Shown: positions 38,908 to 48,625 of the stretch, piece after piece | Layout: each line of letters starts with the position of its first letter | Numbering within the stretch: position 1 is the stretch's first letter | NCBI RefSeq assembly: GCF_026626665.1 | Contig: NZ_JAPNKE010000002.1 | Location: 786,501-850,500 of the forward strand | DNA: 64,000 nt | From: Nannocystis pusilla | GTDB lineage: Bacteria > Myxococcota_A > Polyangia > Nannocystales > Nannocystaceae | Direction: 5' to 3' | The notes under the pieces: generated by a model | What the model was told of the DNA's origin: nothing | The model's input: the letters and a program-made list of their open reading frames with translations, nothing else | Database searches by the model: none | Position numbers and translations under genes: made by a program

Positions 38908-40976
38908 CCGGTCTTCTTCTTGCTGCTCTTCTTCGGCGGCGAGGTCTTGTGCTTGCCGCGCTTCGACCAGCCGCGCTTGCCCGGCAGGGAGTTGGTCTCC
39001 TCGGTCGAGGGCACGGGGTTGTCGACGGCGGACGCGGCGCTCGGGTCGTCGGCGGTGGCGGCGTAGCGGGTGGCGTCGACGTCCTCGGCGGCGACGTCGG
39101 CGCGCAGATCGTCGGGCGCGGGGCCGGCGTTGCCGCGCGGGGCGGGCGCGTCGACGGTGCCGCGGGTCTCGCCCGACTTGACGTAGACGACCAGCAGCTC
39201 GCCGGCGGCCGGGGTGTGGCTGCGGTCGATGCCGTTGATGCGCGCCAGGTCGCCGTCGGTGAGGTCGAAGCGCTTGCCGATCTTCTCCAGAGTGTCGCCC
39301 TTGCGGGTCTTGTAGCCGCGCCGCACCAGGCCGCGCTGCTTGAGGCCGGCCTCGAGGTGCTCGCGCGAGCCGCGGATCACCAGGTCGACGGCGCTCTGCT
39401 CGAGCACGACGATCTTGGCCGCCCTGGCGTCGAAGCCCTTGGGGACGACGACCTGCAGCACCTGGCCCGGCTGCAGCCGGGCCTGCGGGTCGAGGTCGTT
39501 CCAGGCGACGATGCTGTCCCACGGGACCGAGAAGGCGTCGGCCAGGCCGCGCGGGGTGGTCGAGCGGGCGACGACGAAGAACACGAGGCGCTGGTCGGCG
39601 CCCACCGCGACCTTCGGCGCCGGTACGAGCAACCTGTCCGTGGAGGCAGGTGCGGCGGCGGCCGAGCCGCGCGGGACGAGCAGGACGACCCCGCGCTCGA
39701 GCTCGCCGTTGTCCTCGAGGCCGTTGAGCTTGCGCAGCTGGACCTCGGTCGCGCCGTAGCGCTGGGCGATGGCGGCGAGGGTCTCGCCGTAGGCGACGAC
39801 GTGCTGGATGTGGTCGCCGCCAGCGCCGTCGCGCACGCCGCCGCGCTCCCACGCGGCCAGCTTGGCCTTGGGGATCCGCACCGGATAGCTGCGCCCCGGC
39901 GGGGTCCGCTTGCGGATCAGCTGGGCGTTGAGCTCCTCGATCAGCGCCGGGTCCTCGTCGATCGCCTTGGCCACGGCGCTGAGGGCGGTGCCCGGCGGGA
40001 CGTCGACCTTGACGAAGTGGAGCGGCGGCAAGCTGTCCGAAAGGTCAGGCCCCAGCTTGAACGCGGCCCGGTTGCGGCCGACCAGCGCGGCCGCGAGGAT
40101 CTTCGGCACGTAGAGGGTGGTGGCGTGCGGCAGGCCGCTCTCGATCTCGCACAGGGCCCAGAAGTTGTTGCTGTTGGCCCGGGCGATCGCGGTCATCGCC
40201 AGGCCGTAGCCGCCGTTGAAGGCCGCCAGCGCCATCTCCCACGAGCCGAAGCGGACCCGCAGGTCCTTGAGGTAGGCGGCCGCGGCGTAGGTCGAGCGCT
40301 CGATGTCGTGCCGCTCGTCGACCCAGTAGTTCTGCTCGAGGCCGTAGACCTTGCCGGTCGGCTCCATGAACTGCCACAGGCCGGCGGCGCCCACGCGCGA
40401 GCGCCGGTGCGGCTGAAAGCCGCTCTCCGCCATGGCGACGAACACCAGATCCTCGGGCACGCCGACCTCCTTGAGGATCGGCCGCAGGACGTGCTCGTAG
40501 CGGTTCATGCGCCGCAGCCAGCCGCGCATCAGCGCCTGGCCCTTGGCGTCGTCCTTGAAGAAACGCAAGTATTCGACCAACTTCGCGCCGTAGCGGATCG
40601 GCAGCTCGGGCAGGGCGAGCGCGGCGATCCACTTCTCGGGCGCGGTCTTCTCGATCGTCGCGCGCGGTGTGCCGGCCAGCACGCCCCGCTCGAAGCTGGC
40701 GAGGTCCTCGCGCGCGGCCGCGTCCGCGTCGACCGCCCGCGAGGCGTGCGTCTCGTGGATCGTGGCGCCGTCAGGCCGTCCACCACGCACCTGGTCGCGA
40801 CCGCCGCCGGCGACCTCGAGGGGCCCGATCCGTTCGCGCTCGTCGACCGGTGCGCCGTGAGCCACACCCGCAACGGCTAGCCACAGCGCCGTGGCAAGCC
40901 CGCCAATCCCCCTCCAGGAGGGCGTATAGGCGGTTTTGCGGCGCCCGCGCAGATCCGGACCTGGTCGCATTCGCAT
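38904..40976 (-). CDS. MltD-like lytic transglycosylase with three LysM domains
   Basis: 690 residues. It starts at ATG 40976 (an ATG at 40970 is also possible), followed by an N-terminal hydrophobic leader (IGGLATALWLAVAGVAHG). The SLT domain shows AMAESGFQPHRRSRVGAAGLWQFM (catalytic Glu in ESGF) and AFNGGYG. Three LysM domains follow (VVAYGETLAAIAQRYG, VVARSTTPRGLADAFS, YKTRKGDTLEKIGKRFD), binding glycan. The C-terminus is Lys-rich. The enzyme cleaves peptidoglycan between MurNAc and GlcNAc in the periplasm. Coupled to moeA by a 4-base overlap. Confidence 0.92.
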   Translation of the reverse strand: MRMRPGPDLRGRRKTAYTPSWRGIGGLATALWLAVAGVAHGAPVDERERIGPLEVAGGGRDQVRGGRPDGATIHETHASRAVDADAAAREDLASFERGVLAGTPRATIEKTAPEKWIAALALPELPIRYGAKLVEYLRFFKDDAKGQALMRGWLRRMNRYEHVLRPILKEVGVPEDLVFVAMAESGFQPHRRSRVGAAGLWQFMEPTGKVYGLEQNYWVDERHDIERSTYAAAAYLKDLRVRFGSWEMALAAFNGGYGLAMTAIARANSNNFWALCEIESGLPHATTLYVPKILAAALVGRNRAAFKLGPDLSDSLPPLHFVKVDVPPGTALSAVAKAIDEDPALIEELNAQLIRKRTPPGRSYPVRIPKAKLAAWERGGVRDGAGGDHIQHVVAYGETLAAIAQRYGATEVQLRKLNGLEDNGELERGVVLLVPRGSAAAAPASTDRLLVPAPKVAVGADQRLVFFVVARSTTPRGLADAFSVPWDSIVAWNDLDPQARLQPGQVLQVVVPKGFDARAAKIVVLEQSAVDLVIRGSREHLEAGLKQRGLVRRGYKTRKGDTLEKIGKRFDLTDGDLARINGIDRSHTPAAGELLVVYVKSGETRGTVDAPAPRGNAGPAPDDLRADVAAEDVDATRYAATADDPSAASAVDNPVPSTEETNSLPGKRGWSKRGKHKTSPPKKSSKKKTG
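39633..39651. repeat. Interspersed palindromic element, in-frame copy
   Basis: cctgtccgtggaggcaggt in the linker between LysM domains 1 and 2 (APASTDR). Confidence 0.7.
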
Positions 40977-41023
40977 CGCCGCCCACGCTAGCAAAGCGAG
41001 GCTCGAAGGACTACCTTTCGGCC

Positions 41024-41254
41024 ATGCTCCTGGGTGTCCTCAGTCCCCTCGAGATCGTCATCATCGTCGCGGTCATCTTGCTCGTGCTCGGCCCGTCCAA
41101 GCTGCCCGCGCTGGGATCGAGCATCGGTCAGATGCTGCGAGGGTTCCGCAAGGAGATGAAGGCGATCGAACACGACAAGCAACAAGAGGCCGACCGCCGC
41201 GGCGAGATCGACGTCACGCCGAAGGACGAGCCGAAGCACGGCCGCCCGGGCTGA
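41024..41254 (+). CDS. tatA: Sec-independent translocase subunit TatA/TatE
   Basis: 76 residues from ATG 41024. A single N-terminal TM helix (EIVIIVAVILLVLGPSKLP) has the LGPxKLP hinge, followed by an amphipathic helix with GFRKEMKAIE and a charged tail. This matches TatA, which forms the pore for folded Tat substrates. tatC is not in the window. It is divergent from the transglycosylase and ends before a strong terminator. Confidence 0.9.
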   Translation: MLLGVLSPLEIVIIVAVILLVLGPSKLPALGSSIGQMLRGFRKEMKAIEHDKQQEADRRGEIDVTPKDEPKHGRPG

Positions 41255-41307
41255 GCGCTCGACCGGCGGCCCACCTCTCCGCCGCCGAGAACGACGCCGA
41301 AGTTCAG

Positions 41308-41343
41308 GAAGCCCGCTCGTTCCGGTCGGAGCGAGCGGGCTTC
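41308..41343. terminator. Bidirectional intrinsic terminator
   Basis: The arms gaagcccgctcg (41308-41319) and cgagcgggcttc (41332-41343) are perfectly complementary, with a 12-base loop. It sits between convergent tatA and the zinc-ribbon gene. Confidence 0.85.
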
Positions 41344-41371
41344 GTCGTCGACGCCGCGAGGGCGTCGCCCG

Positions 41372-42226
41372 TCATCCCTTCGAGTTGAGGACGATGACCA
41401 CCACGACGGCGATGATGACCACCACCACGAGCGCGATGTAGACGACGTTCGAGCTGCCGGTCGGCGGCGGGGTGGTGGCGATCGGCTTCGCCTCCGGCTC
41501 GGCCGGCTTGCTGATCGCCTCTTGCCTGGGCGTCGGCAGGTTGGCGTTGGAGGTCGCGGCCTGCTCGACCTTGGCGGGGACGACCGGCTCGGTCGGCGCG
41601 GGCGGGTTGCTGGTCGCGGTCTGAGCCGGCGGCGTGTGCGGCGGAATCCGCGGCTCAGGCTGCACGGCGCTGACCTTGGCCTCGGCGACCGCCTCGACGT
41701 CGGCGGCCTTGTTGCCGGCCCGCATCGACGAGCCGGAGCTCGGCGCCGCAGCCGTCTCGCCAGCCCGCGGGTCCATGCTCGCGGGCCGCTTCGGCGCCTG
41801 GATGATCGTCTTGTTGCCGGCGCGCGCGGGCGGCTCGGCAGCGACGGGCGTCGGCGGCGGCGCCGAGACCGGCGGGGTCGGAGGCGTTTGCACCGACACC
41901 GGCGGCGTGGCCGCGGGCGAGGTCGGCGGCGCCTTGGCGGCCGGAGTCTCGACCTCGACCGGACGGGCCGGCGGCGGCGCCTCGACCTTGCGCGGGGTGA
42001 TGTCGGACTGCGGACCGACGTGGCTGTAGACGCTGAAGTACGCCTCGGCGCTCTCGAAGCCCTGAGCGAACAGCTGCCCGGGTTCGGCGAGCGACGGCTC
42101 GTTGGCCGCCTCGAAGTCCAAGATCATGCGGAACTCGCAGTGCGGGCACGCGATCTGGACCAGCGGGGCGATCTGGTCGGCAGGGATGCGGAAGGGACCG
42201 GCGCAGGACGGACAGAGGACGAACAT
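41372..42226 (-). CDS. MJ0042-type zinc-ribbon, Pro-rich, tail-anchored protein
   Basis: 284 residues. The N-terminus has the zinc-ribbon CPSCAGPFRIP ... IACPHCEFRM. A long Pro/Ala/Thr-rich linker (about 80-255) with the repeated phrase ARAGNK follows. The C-terminal TM helix NVVYIALVVVVIIAVVVVIVLN looks like a tail anchor. This architecture is common in myxobacteria and may connect cytoplasmic sensing to the membrane. It starts at ATG 42226, which overlaps the TAA of the outer-membrane gene (TAATG). Confidence 0.75.
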   Translation of the reverse strand: MFVLCPSCAGPFRIPADQIAPLVQIACPHCEFRMILDFEAANEPSLAEPGQLFAQGFESAEAYFSVYSHVGPQSDITPRKVEAPPPARPVEVETPAAKAPPTSPAATPPVSVQTPPTPPVSAPPPTPVAAEPPARAGNKTIIQAPKRPASMDPRAGETAAAPSSGSSMRAGNKAADVEAVAEAKVSAVQPEPRIPPHTPPAQTATSNPPAPTEPVVPAKVEQAATSNANLPTPRQEAISKPAEPEAKPIATTPPPTGSSNVVYIALVVVVIIAVVVVIVLNSKG

Positions 42227-43133
42227 TAGAAGTCCAGACCCAGGAGAGAGTGTACTGCTGTTGCAGCCCGGATTTGTCGGCGACCTTGTTGCCTTCGATC
42301 TCGCCCTCGCGCTTGCCGCCGGGGACGATCATCGCCTCGACGCCGACGCGCAAGACGCTGAAGATGAATCGGAAGCCGAGGAAGGGGCGGTGCCGGTAGA
42401 TCATACCCGCATCCTTGAAGACGAACTCGCTCAGCACCGGCGACTTGTCGAGGTACTCGTCCGTCGTCGGCGTGGCGTCGAGCACGCCGGAGCGCGCGAA
42501 GATCATCAAACCCTGATAACCGACGTACGGCGTCAGGTTGACGGTCTTGCCGACTCCGAACACGTGCGAGATCGAGATGTCGAACGCGCCCGTGGTCATG
42601 TTCATGTCCTCGGCGCCCACCAGGCGCGAGAACATGCCACGCAGCGCGATCGACGGGATCGGCAGGTGGTGGAAGCCCTCGTGGATCGCCACCTTGCCGT
42701 AGCCGCTGATCGTCCACATGCGGCTGCCGAACAGGTGCGTCGCACCGGCGCCGACCTCGATGCCCGGCCACAGACCCTTGCGGCCCATGATCTGCAGGGT
42801 CGGTGCGACCTTGCCCGGATCACCGCGCGTCGCGTTCTTCCAGAAATTCTGGCCGTTGCTGATCGTGTTGAGGCTGATGTCGGCCGACACGGCGAAGCCC
42901 GAAAGACCGAGCGAGTCCGCCGGGTCGACCGGCTTCGGCGCCATCAACACGCCGAGCTCCGAGGCGAGGCTGCGGAAGTCGCCGTCGTTGGCCGAGACCA
43001 CGCCGCTCGGGTCCATCGTGCCCAACTGGCTGAGCCGCAGGTCGTAAGGTCCCGCCCAAGCCTCCGAAGAGCCGAGAAGCAAACTCAGGCCGAAAGCCGC
43101 TAGGGCAAACGAAGAAAGGAACCGTCTGGGCAT
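42226..43133 (-). CDS. Putative outer-membrane beta-barrel protein
   Basis: About 302 residues after correction. Signal peptide MPRRFLSSFALAAFGLSLLLGSSEAWA. The body alternates strands with aromatic ends (SGFAVSADISLNTISN, IEVGAGATHLFGSRMWTISGYGKVAIHEGF, HRPFLGFRFIFSVLRVGVEAMIV). It ends, after one restored base near 42255, in YTLSLGLDF, a terminal Phe signature for BAM recognition. Unknown substrate. Co-transcribed with the tail-anchored protein. Confidence 0.75.
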
Positions 43134-43556
43134 GCGGGAGCTCCGAGATTCAGCGGTCGGCGCAGCGTAACTTGCGCCAGCGAGGTGTGTCAAGGTTCGC
43201 GCCAGGCCACGCTGGGCCGAGGAATACGCCCGATTGTATGTTGCCGTGGGCCGCGCGTGACACGGCCGCCGCAGCCGGTGCTGATTCAACTAAGGATGCC
43301 GAGCGCGCCCCGCAGCGGCCCTCGCAGCGGCGCCGAGCCCAGGCGAAGGACCGCGAAATTCACCGCCTCTCCGCCGCTCCGGGGCCCTCGGCTCGTTGAC
43401 CGCGCAAAGCCCGGCTGCTAGCGTGCCCGGCCTGCAGCCGCCGCACGTACAAGGCCCTCCGCTCGCCCGTGTGCGCCCCCATCCGCCGGGAGATCCGTTC
43501 GGGGCGCGGACGCCCGGTCCCACGTCCCCCGCCGCGCCGGACTGCTGAGCCTGTTC
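43134..43556. other. Divergent intergenic region
   Basis: About 420 bases. It must contain promoters for the outer-membrane gene and for the permease gene. No RNA gene or palindromic element was seen. The true start of the permease might lie slightly inside. Confidence 0.4.
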
Positions 43557-45327
43557 GTGCTGTCGTGGGCCTCGCCGCTCGCGCTCGCCGGGCCGCTCGG
43601 GTTCGCCGGCGATCTGCCGGAGTGGGCGCCGGCGGTCGGCTACGCCGGCGCGGCGTCGCTGGGCCTGCTCGTGCTGTTCTGGCTGCTGTCCGGCGCCCTC
43701 GGCTACGAGCGATCGCTCGGCCTGCGGATCATCCGCGCCGAACGGGTGCCGCGCGGCGCTCGCATGTTGTGCGCGGTGTGCTGGGCGATCGCCGGCGTCG
43801 CGCTGCTGCTGCTCAACCTCGGCTACCACAGCCTCGCGCTGGTGATCGCCACCGCCGCGGCCAGCTTCCTCGGCCTGCTGCTGCTGCTGGTCCAGTACTC
43901 GTCGATCTTCGGCACCACCAGCATCATCGGGGTGGTCCTGGGGGTCGCGGCGCTGATCGTCGTCCAGTCGGTCGCCACCGGCTTCCAGCACGAGTTCGAA
44001 CGCCGCGTGCTCGGGGTCTACGCCCACATCAACGTGACGCGCAGCTCGGGCATGGCCGAGTACCGCCGCTTCGAGGCCTACCTGCGCACGCGGCCGGGCG
44101 TCACCGGCGCGAGCCCGTTCGTCTACTACGCGATGATGCTGGCGCCCTACGATCCCGAGGGCGGCCGCACCGACGATCTCCGGCTCGCCAGCGTGCTGGT
44201 GAAGGGGATCGAGCCGGAGACCGCGGCGGAGGTGATCGACCTGCCGGCCCACCTGCAACGCGGCAGCGGGCGGGCGATCCCGCTCCCGGTCCTGCGCTCC
44301 GATTTCGAATTGATGCCGGTGCCCGACCGCGAGTCGGACGAGCTGCCGCCGGCGATCGCGGCCACCCCGACCCCCGCGGCGCGGGCTGGTACGAGCGGGC
44401 GATGAGCCACTACGCCGAGGTCCCCGCGGCCAAAAAGCGCATCCCGGGAGAGATCCGCGGCGATCTCCTCGACGACGACGTGTGGCCCGAGGAGCACGCC
44501 GCCGGCGAACCCGCGGCCCGCTTCGACGCCAGCGCGCTGCCGACGATCTTCGTCGGCGCGACGCTGGCCCGCGAGCTCGGCCTTCAAGAGGACTCGCTGG
44601 TGATGGTGGTCGACCCGGGCTCGTCGTTCGACGCCTCGAGCGAGCCCGAATCCAGTACTACCGCGTGGCCGGGATCTTCCAGGCCGGCTTCCAGGAGTAC
44701 GACAGCCGCCTGGTGTACGTACACATCAAGGAGCTGCAGCGCTTCAAGTACCGCGGCCGCGACCAGGTCTCCGGCGTCGACCTCCGCCTGCAGCACCCCG
44801 ACCTCGCGCCCCAGGTCGGCGCGTCGATCCGCGCGGCGCTGCCCGGCCGCGAGTACCAGGTGCTCGAGTGGCAGAACTTGAACGAGAACCTGTTCAAGAG
44901 CATCCGCCTGCAGAAGAACATCATCACGGTGATCCTCAGCCTGGTGATCACGGTGGCCACGTTCAACGTGCTGTCGGCGCTGTGGACGATGGTGGTCCGC
45001 CGCACCAACGACGTGGCGATCCTGATGTCGATGGGCGCGACCGGGCCGCAGGTGGCGCGGATCTTCCAGGTCACGGGGATGGCGATCGGCCTGTCCGGCG
45101 CGGCCGCGGGGGTGCTGTTCGGCCTGGTGCTGTGCTGGCTGGTGTCGCTCTACGGCTACACGCTCGACCCCGAGGTCTACTTCATCGAGGAGCTGCCGGT
45201 CGAGTTCAGCCTGGCCCAGATCGGCTGGATCCTCGGGATGACGCTGGCGATCTGCTTCGTCGCCACGCTGCCGCCGTCGCTCCGCGCGGCCAAACTCCGC
45301 CCCGTCGAGGGGCTGCGCTACGAGTGA
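43557..45327 (+). CDS. LolC/LolE-like ABC transporter permease, first copy
   Basis: About 590 residues after correction, from GTG 43557. Several N-terminal TM segments (AGAASLGLLVLFWLLSG, VCWAIAGVALLLLNLGYH, TTSIIGVVLGVAALIVVQSVATGFQHEFERR) precede a large periplasmic domain and three C-terminal TM helices (IITVILSLVITVATFNVLSAL), the topology of lipoprotein-releasing permeases. The phrase ATFNVLSALWTMVVRRTNDVAILMSMGAT is typical of LolC/E. Two breaks (near 44385, 44645) each need one base. Its ATPase partner (LolD) is not in the window. It is followed by a second permease after 4 bases. Confidence 0.85.
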
Positions 45328-45331
45328 GGCC

Positions 45332-46840
45332 GTGGCCGTCCGCAGCTCCCGCCGCTGGGCCCTGATCGCGCTGGTGGCCCGTCGCATGCTCCTCCGCGAG
45401 GGCCGTCGCGGGCCGGGCAAGACGAGCCGCGCGGTCCTCAGGGTGGCGGTGGTGCTGGCGCTGGCCGGCGCGGCGGCGACGCTGCTCGGGGTCCGGGCCG
45501 TCACGCCGCCGCTGGTCGCCGGCGTGGCGTCGCTGGTCGCGGTGGGGCTGCTGTGCGCCCGCCACCTGATGCCCGCGGTGGCGGTGGCGGTGTTCGGCAC
45601 CGGCCTCGGCTGCGCGGCGCTGATCACGGTGCTCGGGGTGACGTCGGGCTTCGAACGCGAGCTGGTCGGTCGCCTCAGCAAGATCGGCGGCCACGTGACC
45701 CTCACCGAGTACGGCCTCGACTTCGACGAGTACCCGCAGGTGGTGGCGCGCTGGGGCCCGGACCCGCGCGTCCTGGCGGCCTCGCCGTTCGCGTTCTCGA
45801 CGGCGGCGGTGGTGCCGCTGAAACAGAATGGCCCTGAGGACAGGCCCGATGGGGCAGGTCCGCAGGGACATGCGCCCGAGGACATGTCCCAGGAGACTCA
45901 CACTCGGCCGATCGACCGCAACGCGCCCGTGATCGCGCTGGTCAAGGGCGTGGACCCGGCGCTGGCCGCGGGGCTGCCGGGCACGGCGGCGATGCTCCGC
46001 GCCGGCGATCTGACGAAGGTCCGGCCGGGCGACGTGCGCCACGGGCCGGCGATCGCGCTCGGCTCGCGCCTGGCCGAGCGCCTCGGGGTGACGGTCGGCG
46101 ACTCGGTGCGCCTGGTGGTGCCGGCCGAGCTCGACGGGACGGCGGCGGCGATGATGCGCCCGCCTCGCCACGGCGAGTACGAGGTGGTCGATCTGCTCGA
46201 CACCGGGGTCGGCGACTACGACGCGTCGCTGGCCCTGGTCCACCTGTCGGCCGCGCAGGCGCTGTTCTTCGCCGAGCGCCGGGTGAGCGGGGTGGAGTTC
46301 GCGCTGCAGGAGCCGGACTCGGCGTCGGCGTTCGCCCAGGAGGTGGTGGCGGCCATGGGCGAGGGCTTCCGCGCGACGACGTGGGAGCAACAGGGCGAGG
46401 ACGTGCTGGCGGGGCTGCGGCAGATCCGCGCGGCGGTGTCGCTGGTCCTCGGCCTGCTCGAGGTGGTGGCGGCGACGGCGTTGCTGGCGAGCCTCTTGTT
46501 ATTGGTCCGTCGCAAGCGCGAGGAGATCGCGGCGCTGATGAGCCTCGGCGCCGACTCGCGGGCGATCTTCGCCGTCTTCGAGGCGGTCGGGGTGTTCGCG
46601 GGTGTGCTCGGGACGCTGATCGGGGTGGGCCTCGGCCTGGCGTTCGGCTGGATGGTGGCGGTGTTCCGCTACCCGCTCGACCCGGAAGTCTATCCGGTCG
46701 ACCACCTGCCGTTCGCCCTGTCGTGGATCGATCTGGCGGGACCCGCCGCGGCGGCGCTGATCATCTGCGCGCTGGCCAGCGGCCCGGTGGCGCTGGTGGC
46801 CTCGCGGCTGCCGCTGCTCGCGGGCCTCGGGCGCGCGTGA
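45332..46840 (+). CDS. LolC/LolE-like ABC transporter permease, second copy
   Basis: 502 residues from GTG 45332. FtsX-type core with MPAVAVAVFGTGLGCAALITVLGVTSGFERELVGRL, a periplasmic domain, and C-terminal TM helices around EIAALMSLGADSRAIFAVFEAVG. A block of about 25 residues (45829-45895) is made of four palindromic arms in frame and is absent from normal family members. It probably pairs with the upstream permease as LolCE heterodimer. Confidence 0.85.
   Translation: MAVRSSRRWALIALVARRMLLREGRRGPGKTSRAVLRVAVVLALAGAAATLLGVRAVTPPLVAGVASLVAVGLLCARHLMPAVAVAVFGTGLGCAALITVLGVTSGFERELVGRLSKIGGHVTLTEYGLDFDEYPQVVARWGPDPRVLAASPFAFSTAAVVPLKQNGPEDRPDGAGPQGHAPEDMSQETHTRPIDRNAPVIALVKGVDPALAAGLPGTAAMLRAGDLTKVRPGDVRHGPAIALGSRLAERLGVTVGDSVRLVVPAELDGTAAAMMRPPRHGEYEVVDLLDTGVGDYDASLALVHLSAAQALFFAERRVSGVEFALQEPDSASAFAQEVVAAMGEGFRATTWEQQGEDVLAGLRQIRAAVSLVLGLLEVVAATALLASLLLLVRRKREEIAALMSLGADSRAIFAVFEAVGVFAGVLGTLIGVGLGLAFGWMVAVFRYPLDPEVYPVDHLPFALSWIDLAGPAAAALIICALASGPVALVASRLPLLAGLGRA
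45829..45895. repeat. Palindromic element cluster inserted in a permease gene
   Basis: cctgaggacagg, ggggcaggtccg, cagggacatg and gaggacatgtcccagg follow each other in frame within 67 bases. Confidence 0.8.
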
Positions 46841-46873
46841 GTCGAGCGTGACGCGGTGAGCACGTCGGTCGGG

Positions 46874-46892
46874 TCTGTCCTTGGAGACAGGT
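46874..46892. repeat. Interspersed palindromic element, intergenic
   Basis: tctgtccttggagacaggt between the second permease (ends 46840) and the convergent DUF2169 gene (ends 47051); a plausible shared terminator. The other 180 bases hold nothing else I can name. Confidence 0.65.
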
Positions 46893-47050
46893 GGATGGCG
46901 CGCCGGGAGCGGCTCTTGAGAGCGCGGGTGAATCGTGGCGCGCGGGCGTAGCCGACCTGACCGGCGAGCTCGCTGGCGCGAGCGTCGCGTCGGAGCTTCA
47001 CCTCGCGCGCGTCGACCCTCGGGCGCGAGCGCGCCACGAGCCGGGGCGAT

Positions 47051-48214
47051 CTAGTCGCGCCACTCGACGCGCAGGGGCATCGTCGCGAGCTCCTGCGGGT
47101 GATAGGCCCGCCTGGCCGGGGCGCAGCCGCGCCACACGAGGGTCACGCGATCGGCATCTGGCTCCAAGACCATGGTGTGAAGGACAGGTTCGGTGGCGTC
47201 GAGGCGACCGTCGCGGCCGTCGGTGTGGAGGCGCGGGGCCGGCGGGACCGCGAGGGTCCAGCGGGCGCGGGTGGGGTGGACGCCCTGGAGCTCGACGAGC
47301 TCGCCGCCGCGGAGGTGGGCGAACTGCAGGCCGAGCGGCGCGCCGCAGGCGATCTCGTAGCGGAAATCGAGGCTGGTCCGGCCGGTGCCGTCGGCGAGGA
47401 GCTCGGGGACGAGGCCGCGCTCGACCTCCAGCGGGGGCTCGTCGAAGTAGTCGACGATCGGGACAATCCCGCTGAAGGCGACGCGCGGGTACCAGTCGTA
47501 GTGGACCCACCCGCCGGCGTGCGGCAGGGGCAGGCGGTGCCAGTTGTCGAGCCAGTCGCCGACGATGCGCTCGGGGGTGAGGAGGTCGGACGGATCTTCG
47601 AGCTGCGGCAGCTCGAACTCGTCGACGGTGCCCGGGTCGAGCTCGAGCAAGTAGCCGCGGCCGACGGGGTTGCGCGGGTAGAAGAAGGGCGAGGCCGCGT
47701 CCGGATCGACGCCGCCGAGCCCCTTGCTCCACTCGGGGCTGCGCAGCGGGTTGCCGTGGCGGGCCTCGGCGCCGTGGTCCCGGCCGCCGTAGGCGAACAC
47801 GGGCGACAGCGGGACCCTGTCGATCGGCTGCGCTTCGGAGAAGCGGAGCCGGCCCTGGCCGATCGAGCAGGTGCGCTGACCGAGGACCGCGATCCGGTGC
47901 TCGTGGCCGGCGACGCGGACGAGGACGTCGAGCCGGCGGGCGCGCTGGCGGCCGTAGGCGTGGCCGAGCAGGACGACGTCGGTGCGCGGCTTGTAGGCGT
48001 GGAGGTCGGTGTCGGCGGCCAGGAGGGCGGGGAAGTCGGGGTCGTCGAGCGGCTCGGCGACCAGCGGGGTCTGCTCGTCGGCGGGGACGCAGCGGCCGTC
48101 GGCGCCGACGTCGTAGGTGCGCTTGGCCAGCACCGAGAGCATCGGCTCGCCCGAGGGGAGGACGTCGGAGAGCTGCAAGACGGTGGGGCTCGGGCGGGTT
48201 TCGACCTGGCGCAT
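47051..48214 (-). CDS. DUF2169 family protein (T6SS accessory), copy 2
   Basis: 387 residues. It starts at ATG 48214, which itself lies inside the first unit of the tandem array. DUF2169 hallmarks: VLAKRTYDVGADG, DVVLLGHAYGRQRAR, VLGQRTCSIGQGRLRF, NPVGRGYLLEL, LPQLEDPSDLLTPE and AHLRGGELVELQGVHP. It belongs with the PAAR-like and DUF2169 genes just upstream on the same strand, across the array. Presumed T6SS cargo adaptor. Confidence 0.85.
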   Translation of the reverse strand: MRQVETRPSPTVLQLSDVLPSGEPMLSVLAKRTYDVGADGRCVPADEQTPLVAEPLDDPDFPALLAADTDLHAYKPRTDVVLLGHAYGRQRARRLDVLVRVAGHEHRIAVLGQRTCSIGQGRLRFSEAQPIDRVPLSPVFAYGGRDHGAEARHGNPLRSPEWSKGLGGVDPDAASPFFYPRNPVGRGYLLELDPGTVDEFELPQLEDPSDLLTPERIVGDWLDNWHRLPLPHAGGWVHYDWYPRVAFSGIVPIVDYFDEPPLEVERGLVPELLADGTGRTSLDFRYEIACGAPLGLQFAHLRGGELVELQGVHPTRARWTLAVPPAPRLHTDGRDGRLDATEPVLHTMVLEPDADRVTLVWRGCAPARRAYHPQELATMPLRVEWRD

Positions 48215-48620
48215 GGGACAGAAGATGAGAGGAGAGCGACCTGGCGCGAGGGACAGGTGAGGAAGCGAGGTACCTGGCGCGAGGGAGGAAGAGTGAGGAT
48301 CGACCTGGCGCGAGAGACAGAAGATGCGTGAGGAGCGAACTGACGCGAGAGACAGAGGAAGAGTGAGGAGCGACCTGGCGCGAGGGAACAGAGGATGGGT
48401 GAGGGGCGACCTGGCGCGAGGGACAGAGGATGGGTGAGGAGCGACCTGGCGCGAGAGACAGAGGATGCGTGAGGAGAGAACTGCGGCGAGGGAAGAGGAA
48501 GGGGCGAGCTGGCGCGAGGGAGGAAGAGTGAGGGGCGAGCTGGCGCGAGGGACAGAAGATGGGTGAGGAGCGACCTGGCGCGAGGGACAGACGGTGGCGA
48601 CGGCCTGGCGTTTGGGGCAG
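48207..48620. repeat. Tandem array of about 13 units of 30-37 bp derived from the palindromic element
   Basis: The unit gaggagcgacctggcgcgag ggacagaggatgggt recurs at spacings of 30-37 bases. Its cctggcgcgagggacagg core matches the diverged interspersed element, so the array looks like local amplification of one copy. The 5' end of the downstream DUF2169 gene grows out of unit 1. Not a CRISPR: no unique spacers. No gene found. Confidence 0.85.
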
Positions 48621-48625
48621 GTGCT

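Noticed and set aside
48207..48620. CRISPR array or coding sequence
   Set aside because: Units of 30-37 bases have no spacers and are diverged copies of one element; no frame has plausible protein composition.
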